Both the position numbers and the translations under genes were made by a program. A stretch of DNA of 9,944 bases, taken from positions 1 through 9,944 of the forward strand of contig MIBD01000058.1 of NCBI GenBank assembly GCA_001829395.1, read 5' to 3'. Shown here piece after piece: positions 6,794-9,944 of this stretch (the stretch's first letter is position 1; each line of letters opens with the position of its first letter). A model generated the notes under the pieces. That model searched no databases and was not told the origin of the DNA. It saw only the letters and a program-made list of their open reading frames with translations. Source of the stretch: Spirochaetes bacterium GWF1_49_6. GTDB taxonomy: Bacteria; Spirochaetota; Brevinematia; Brevinematales; GWF1-51-8.

Positions 6794-6852
6794 CATAGAC
6801 TCCTTGATATATCTATAGAATCAGGAGCGCGTTCGCCCCGGTTTGTGTCAGC

Positions 6853-8079
6853 TCAATGAAGTATCGCGCTTTTCCATGCCGTGTTAAATCCCGCGCGGTC
6901 GACACCGAGCACATCCATGAAATCCTCATCCGTACCGGGAAGGTCTATCAGCCGCAGCATAGCATCCCACCCGTATTTCGCGGTAATATACGCCACCGCC
7001 GAATGCATTTCCTGATAATGCATCACCACTCTCGACATATCCGCCCCGAAACGCAGCCCGTTATCGAGAAGCATGGATACCGGCGTAAGATTTCCGCCAT
7101 GTCCGGTAATATAACGAAGATCGTCGTCGACATCCCCGATTATCCCGTAACGGATTAAAAAATTGAACCGTGACGTCATATACTCGGCGATTCCTTCGCC
7201 CCAGGACTTACCCATAATTATTTCATATTTATAGGCGTTTGTCGAGTATACCGATTGAATGAATGTCATGAGTTTTCCAGTATTTTTATAAGTATCTGCC
7301 TTCTCGAACTTCTCAGGATAGGGTATCGGACGTATGGGCGGATCCATTCTCGTAAGCCCCATAATCAAGTGTGTCAATTCGTGACTGAAAACATACCCCG
7401 ATAAGGCGTTATAATACGCGGTCTTGAAGCCGATCTCAGGGATGAAACTGTTTTTATCCAGATCGTAACTGAACCCGATATATCCTTCCCCGACCGAGAA
7501 GATTCCCCCCTGCGCTCTATTCTCGAATAGGAAGACATGTATTGCACCGTCGTTAAATAAACTCAGATTAGTTTGAAAAAGATGCAGGTCGTGAGCGTTT
7601 TTTATAAATACATTGGTGAGCTTCGTGAAATAATAGTCCAATTGGTAGAATATGAGGGGTAGATCCTTCTCCGCCTGCGACCCCGGGAAATAATAGACTA
7701 AAAACACCCCGTCGTTCGTGGATTTCATCATCCGAATATCGGACACATGAGGCGATTCGACGAGGAGAAAGGATTCGTATGCGATCGCGTACTGGGCTGC
7801 CCCGTATGTCTCACGCATCGCATCGGGGATAGATTCCCCATGCAGGGTGCGGTAGTAGAATACGCCGAAGTCTTTTTCACCGAAACGCTGTTCCAGATAG
7901 GTAAAAAGGTAGTATAGGCTTTTTCGGATAATCGCCTCTTCCGCGACATTACCGAACTTCAAACCCTTAACAAGGATGTAGTCTTCGACCTGATCGGCCG
8001 TTTGAGGGAGATCATCCTTGAGGATATATCGGGAGGCGCATGAAGACAACAATAGAGTAAATAGGAGTAGTTTTTTCAT
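6853..8079 (-). CDS. Lipoprotein with gluzincin (peptidase MA-type) zinc metallopeptidase motif
   Basis: The 408-residue product begins MKKLLLFTLLLSSC, a textbook lipoprotein signal with Cys14 as the lipidation site, so it is membrane-anchored outside the cytoplasm. Residues 233-237 read H-E-L-T-H, the zinc-binding HExxH with catalytic E234. Then W293-G-E-G-I-A-E-Y-M follows, where E295 matches the third zinc ligand of the 'W-x-x-E-G-x-A-E-Y' motif of peptidase MA-like gluzincins. The 57 residues between H237 and E295 fit that family. The region before it (about 30-225) has no domain I recognise. I infer an active peptidase; substrate unknown. The Shine-Dalgarno is weak (AAAGGG at 8092-8097, 12 bases from the ATG), but the clean signal peptide supports the start. 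It lies 23 bases after the CBM48-like gene and 56-59 bases before the adaptor gene, with no terminator visible between. Confidence 0.8.
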   Translation of the reverse strand: MKKLLLFTLLLSSCASRYILKDDLPQTADQVEDYILVKGLKFGNVAEEAIIRKSLYYLFTYLEQRFGEKDFGVFYYRTLHGESIPDAMRETYGAAQYAIAYESFLLVESPHVSDIRMMKSTNDGVFLVYYFPGSQAEKDLPLIFYQLDYYFTKLTNVFIKNAHDLHLFQTNLSLFNDGAIHVFLFENRAQGGIFSVGEGYIGFSYDLDKNSFIPEIGFKTAYYNALSGYVFSHELTHLIMGLTRMDPPIRPIPYPEKFEKADTYKNTGKLMTFIQSVYSTNAYKYEIIMGKSWGEGIAEYMTSRFNFLIRYGIIGDVDDDLRYITGHGGNLTPVSMLLDNGLRFGADMSRVVMHYQEMHSAVAYITAKYGWDAMLRLIDLPGTDEDFMDVLGVDRAGFNTAWKSAILH

Positions 8080-8102
8080 TGATGAACCGAACCCTTTATT
8101 GA

Positions 8103-8996
8103 TTATTGAATTTTTATCTGACTGTAACTTTCGCCGAAGTTATTGTATTCGCGTTCGGGTACGCTCGGGTCGGCGGTCACAAGGAATCCGTAACGGAATT
8201 GGTAACGGTATACCCCCGCGGGCAGTTTGATAGTGAGAACATAGAAATCCCCTTCCTCGACCATCGGGAGGTCGCGCCATAACGAAAAATCACCGCGAAT
8301 AAGCGGGGGCTGTGGGGATAGCAACTTAGGGATACGGAACTTTACCTGATTGCCGATCACGATAGGCATAGACGCGGGAAGCGCCAGCAGCTCTCCGCCG
8401 TCCATCGTAAAATCGATACTGATATCGAATATCTGCATCCCGTTAAACACCCAATTATATACCACGGCGTTATCGGTGATTTTATAATCGGTCACGGTCG
8501 TGTAAACTTTTTTCACTACGGCGGAAACAGGCAGAACCACTTTTTTCAGCTTCTTCGCGAGATTCCTCTCCCATGAGACAAAATGCAGGGAGTATAATCC
8601 GTTCCCATGATCGACGATATTCAGGAAGGGCGACGATTCGGATACCTCGGCCTTCACCTTCAGATTAACCATTTCCCCGGAGTAAACGGGTTTATCGAAG
8701 AAAACGATGAGTTCACGGTTATTACCTACCTCGAAGCTCAGGTTTTTACCTTCTTTCGTACTGATACCGACGATATTGGTGAATCCGGATGTGAGGAATA
8801 TTTTCTGTACCGATACGGGATATTCGGCGTCATAGATATAGGAGTAATCCTTTTCAATAATAAACTTATCCGATGCGGCTTCGACATAATCGCTGAACTT
8901 CGGGATTTTCTTAGCCCTGAGTATAACGAACGATGCGATACCGCCGGCAATAATCAACAACAGGATACTGAATATAATTTTTTTATTTACCTGCAT
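8103..8996 (-). CDS. Membrane-anchored protein with C-terminal CBM48-like (glycogen-binding-type) domain
   Basis: The 297-residue product has an N-terminal signal anchor (hydrophobic about residues 7-26, then R-A-K-K), so most of it should be outside the cytoplasm. Residues about 229-297 match the CBM48/AMPK-GBD early-set fold of branching enzymes and isoamylases: I-R-G-D-F-S-L-W-R-D-L-P-M (233-245, W240), E-G-D-F-Y-V-L-T-I-K-L-P-A-G-V-Y-R-Y-Q-F-R-Y-G, then T-A-D-P and N-N-F-G-E-S-Y-S. The middle (about 35-220) is beta-rich and unrecognised. No catalytic domain is present. The same fold also occurs in non-carbohydrate roles, so sugar binding is not proven. An upstream ATG at 9002 abuts AAGGA (9003-9007) with no spacer, while the ATG at 8996 has a six-base spacer, so I use 8996. 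Confidence 0.8.
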   Translation of the reverse strand: MQVNKKIIFSILLLIIAGGIASFVILRAKKIPKFSDYVEAASDKFIIEKDYSYIYDAEYPVSVQKIFLTSGFTNIVGISTKEGKNLSFEVGNNRELIVFFDKPVYSGEMVNLKVKAEVSESSPFLNIVDHGNGLYSLHFVSWERNLAKKLKKVVLPVSAVVKKVYTTVTDYKITDNAVVYNWVFNGMQIFDISIDFTMDGGELLALPASMPIVIGNQVKFRIPKLLSPQPPLIRGDFSLWRDLPMVEEGDFYVLTIKLPAGVYRYQFRYGFLVTADPSVPEREYNNFGESYSQIKIQ

Positions 8997-9023
8997 GCGC
9001 ATTCCTTAGCCTGTCTTTAGCGT

Positions 9024-9944
9024 CTACCCTTCGATTTCGAAATTCAGTATCTTCCATTCGTTATCGACGCGGCCGATGAGAAGCCGTATCTTCCCCTTAC
9101 TTTTGTTCTTCTCTATAAACTGACAGGTGACGATGAATACCGACGTGGTATCCATGACATCGTAGAATTCCGCGGACATCGCGACCGGTTCGGTCACCCG
9201 CACGGTGTTTTCCAATAATTCGATGCCCTGAAAGTGCTTATCCTTGAAGAGGCTGATCAGGACATATCCGCTCTTCTCTTCCTCTAACGAAAGATACTTT
9301 TTAACATAGCTCTGGTCCGACGTGCTGACGGCTTTTATCCATGCTTTCAGGATACTAGTACCGACCGACCCGAACTTTTTCTGCGCATCCTTCTGCTTGG
9401 CTTCCAGAAACTTTACTACAGGCTGGAGATTCATTTCCTTGAGCAGGTTTTCTTTATAGTGATAATTCTGGATAATATATACGTCTTCCTTCTTATACTT
9501 TTCGTCGTTCAGCGATATCCCGACAAAGCCCTCCGGGGGAATAAGAAATAAATCGTTCGCGCTATAAAAACGCGCCTTCTTCAAGTAAAAAACATTGTTA
9601 CAGTTGATAAACGCCAGATCGTCGGGGCAATTCGGCTTAATACAGACTTCTTTCATATTCGGGGTCAGCATCGCGAACATCTCCGGGTTAAACCGCATGA
9701 ATACGCCCTTCCCGTGATTGGTGCGCACCTCGTCATCCTCGACCGAAATAACCGTCGTATTACCCCAGTATACGATACCCGTGACGCCGGCTTTTGTCTC
9801 CATAATACGGGCTATCCCGTTGGAGAATACGATTTCCAGATTAGTAAAAATCAGGTTCATCAGGTTGATATGATAATTGCCTTTTAATTGCACGGAATAG
9901 AGCGTCGGAATGGACTGGTGCATCATTTTTTCAAATTCCTGATC
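9024..9944 (-). CDS. Protein of unknown function, possibly 5'-truncated by the window edge, NTF2-like C-terminus possible
   Basis: The frame ends with TAG at 9024-9026 and is open to the last base of the window: six codons (D-Q-E-F-E-K) precede the first Met at 9926. AGGA at 9937-9940 lies ten bases before that Met, so a start at 9926 (300 residues) is possible. The absence of a signal peptide there, beside two exported neighbours, makes an upstream start at least as likely. The N-terminal third is beta-rich (N-L-E-I-V-F-S-N-G-I-A-R-I, G-V-T-G-I-V-Y-W-G-N) and faintly resembles the N-terminal beta domain of some M1-family proteins, but no peptidase motif is present. The last 110 residues (I-L-K-A-W-I-K-A-V-S-T-S-D...Y-L-S; K-G-K-I-R-L-L-I-G-R-V-D-N-E-W-K-I-L-N-F-E) have the pattern of an NTF2/SnoaL-like domain. 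I do not recognise the family. The next gene follows after 27 bases. Confidence 0.65.
   Translation of the reverse strand, partial: DQEFEKMMHQSIPTLYSVQLKGNYHINLMNLIFTNLEIVFSNGIARIMETKAGVTGIVYWGNTTVISVEDDEVRTNHGKGVFMRFNPEMFAMLTPNMKEVCIKPNCPDDLAFINCNNVFYLKKARFYSANDLFLIPPEGFVGISLNDEKYKKEDVYIIQNYHYKENLLKEMNLQPVVKFLEAKQKDAQKKFGSVGTSILKAWIKAVSTSDQSYVKKYLSLEEEKSGYVLISLFKDKHFQGIELLENTVRVTEPVAMSAEFYDVMDTTSVFIVTCQFIEKNKSKGKIRLLIGRVDNEWKILNFEIEG

Noticed and set aside
6797..6852. Possible separate promoter for the exporter genes in the 56-base gap
   Set aside because: A TATAGA string is present on the minus strand, but the hexamer 17 bases upstream (GC-rich) has no resemblance to a -35 element. Read-through from the upstream genes is simpler.
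8290..8330. The string L-S-P-Q-P-P-L-I-R-G in the CBM48-like protein as a repeat-derived insertion
   Set aside because: Similar Pro-rich peptides can arise from dispersed G/C-rich repeats, but here I-R-G-D-F-S-L-W lines up with the expected first strand of CBM48, and no second copy is in the window.

Overview
The window looks like chromosomal DNA of a diderm (Gram-negative-type) bacterium of moderate GC. It encodes two lipoproteins, a signal-peptide-bearing protein that looks like an outer-membrane beta-barrel, and a complete tripartite exporter that needs an outer membrane. One lipobox (F-I-S-C) is looser than the proteobacterial consensus, as is common in spirochaetes. That is only a weak hint of a spirochaete or similar lineage; no marker gene here fixes the taxonomy.

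Layout. Positions 1-438 (+) are the 3' end of a HypF-like hydrogenase-maturation carbamoyltransferase. An 89-base gap follows with a good sigma70-type promoter. It drives a monocistronic gene (528-2099, +) for a secreted protein with a CsgG-like N-terminal half and a C-terminal beta-barrel-like half. A strong intrinsic terminator ends this gene. The 324-base convergent intergenic region (2100-2423) carries two tandem copies of a repeat unit of about 113 bases. Each copy has a hairpin, a T-tract and a nearly identical 61/62-base segment. A REP-like GTCATTCCGAG...GAGGAAC element follows.

Everything from 9944 down to 2424 is one tightly packed minus-strand gene train. In transcription order it holds: a protein of unknown function, open at the window edge, with a possible NTF2-like C-terminus; a membrane-anchored protein ending in a CBM48-like domain; a lipoprotein with a gluzincin (peptidase MA-type) zinc site; then a MacA-like lipoprotein adaptor, a MacB/LolD-type ATPase, a MacB/FtsX-type permease and a TolC-like outer-membrane factor. 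The four exporter genes are translationally coupled (stop codon inside a Shine-Dalgarno, ATGA overlap, 8-base overlap). All gaps in the train are 56 bases or less, and I see no terminator inside it.

The last four genes would form a complete MacAB-TolC-like export machine spanning the envelope. The three upstream genes are predicted to act outside the cytoplasm or at the membrane, or are of unknown location, and may serve the same envelope process. That link rests on gene order alone. The unusual features are the MA-type metallopeptidase lipoprotein and the anchored CBM48 protein, which has no visible catalytic domain, in one transcription unit with an exporter.
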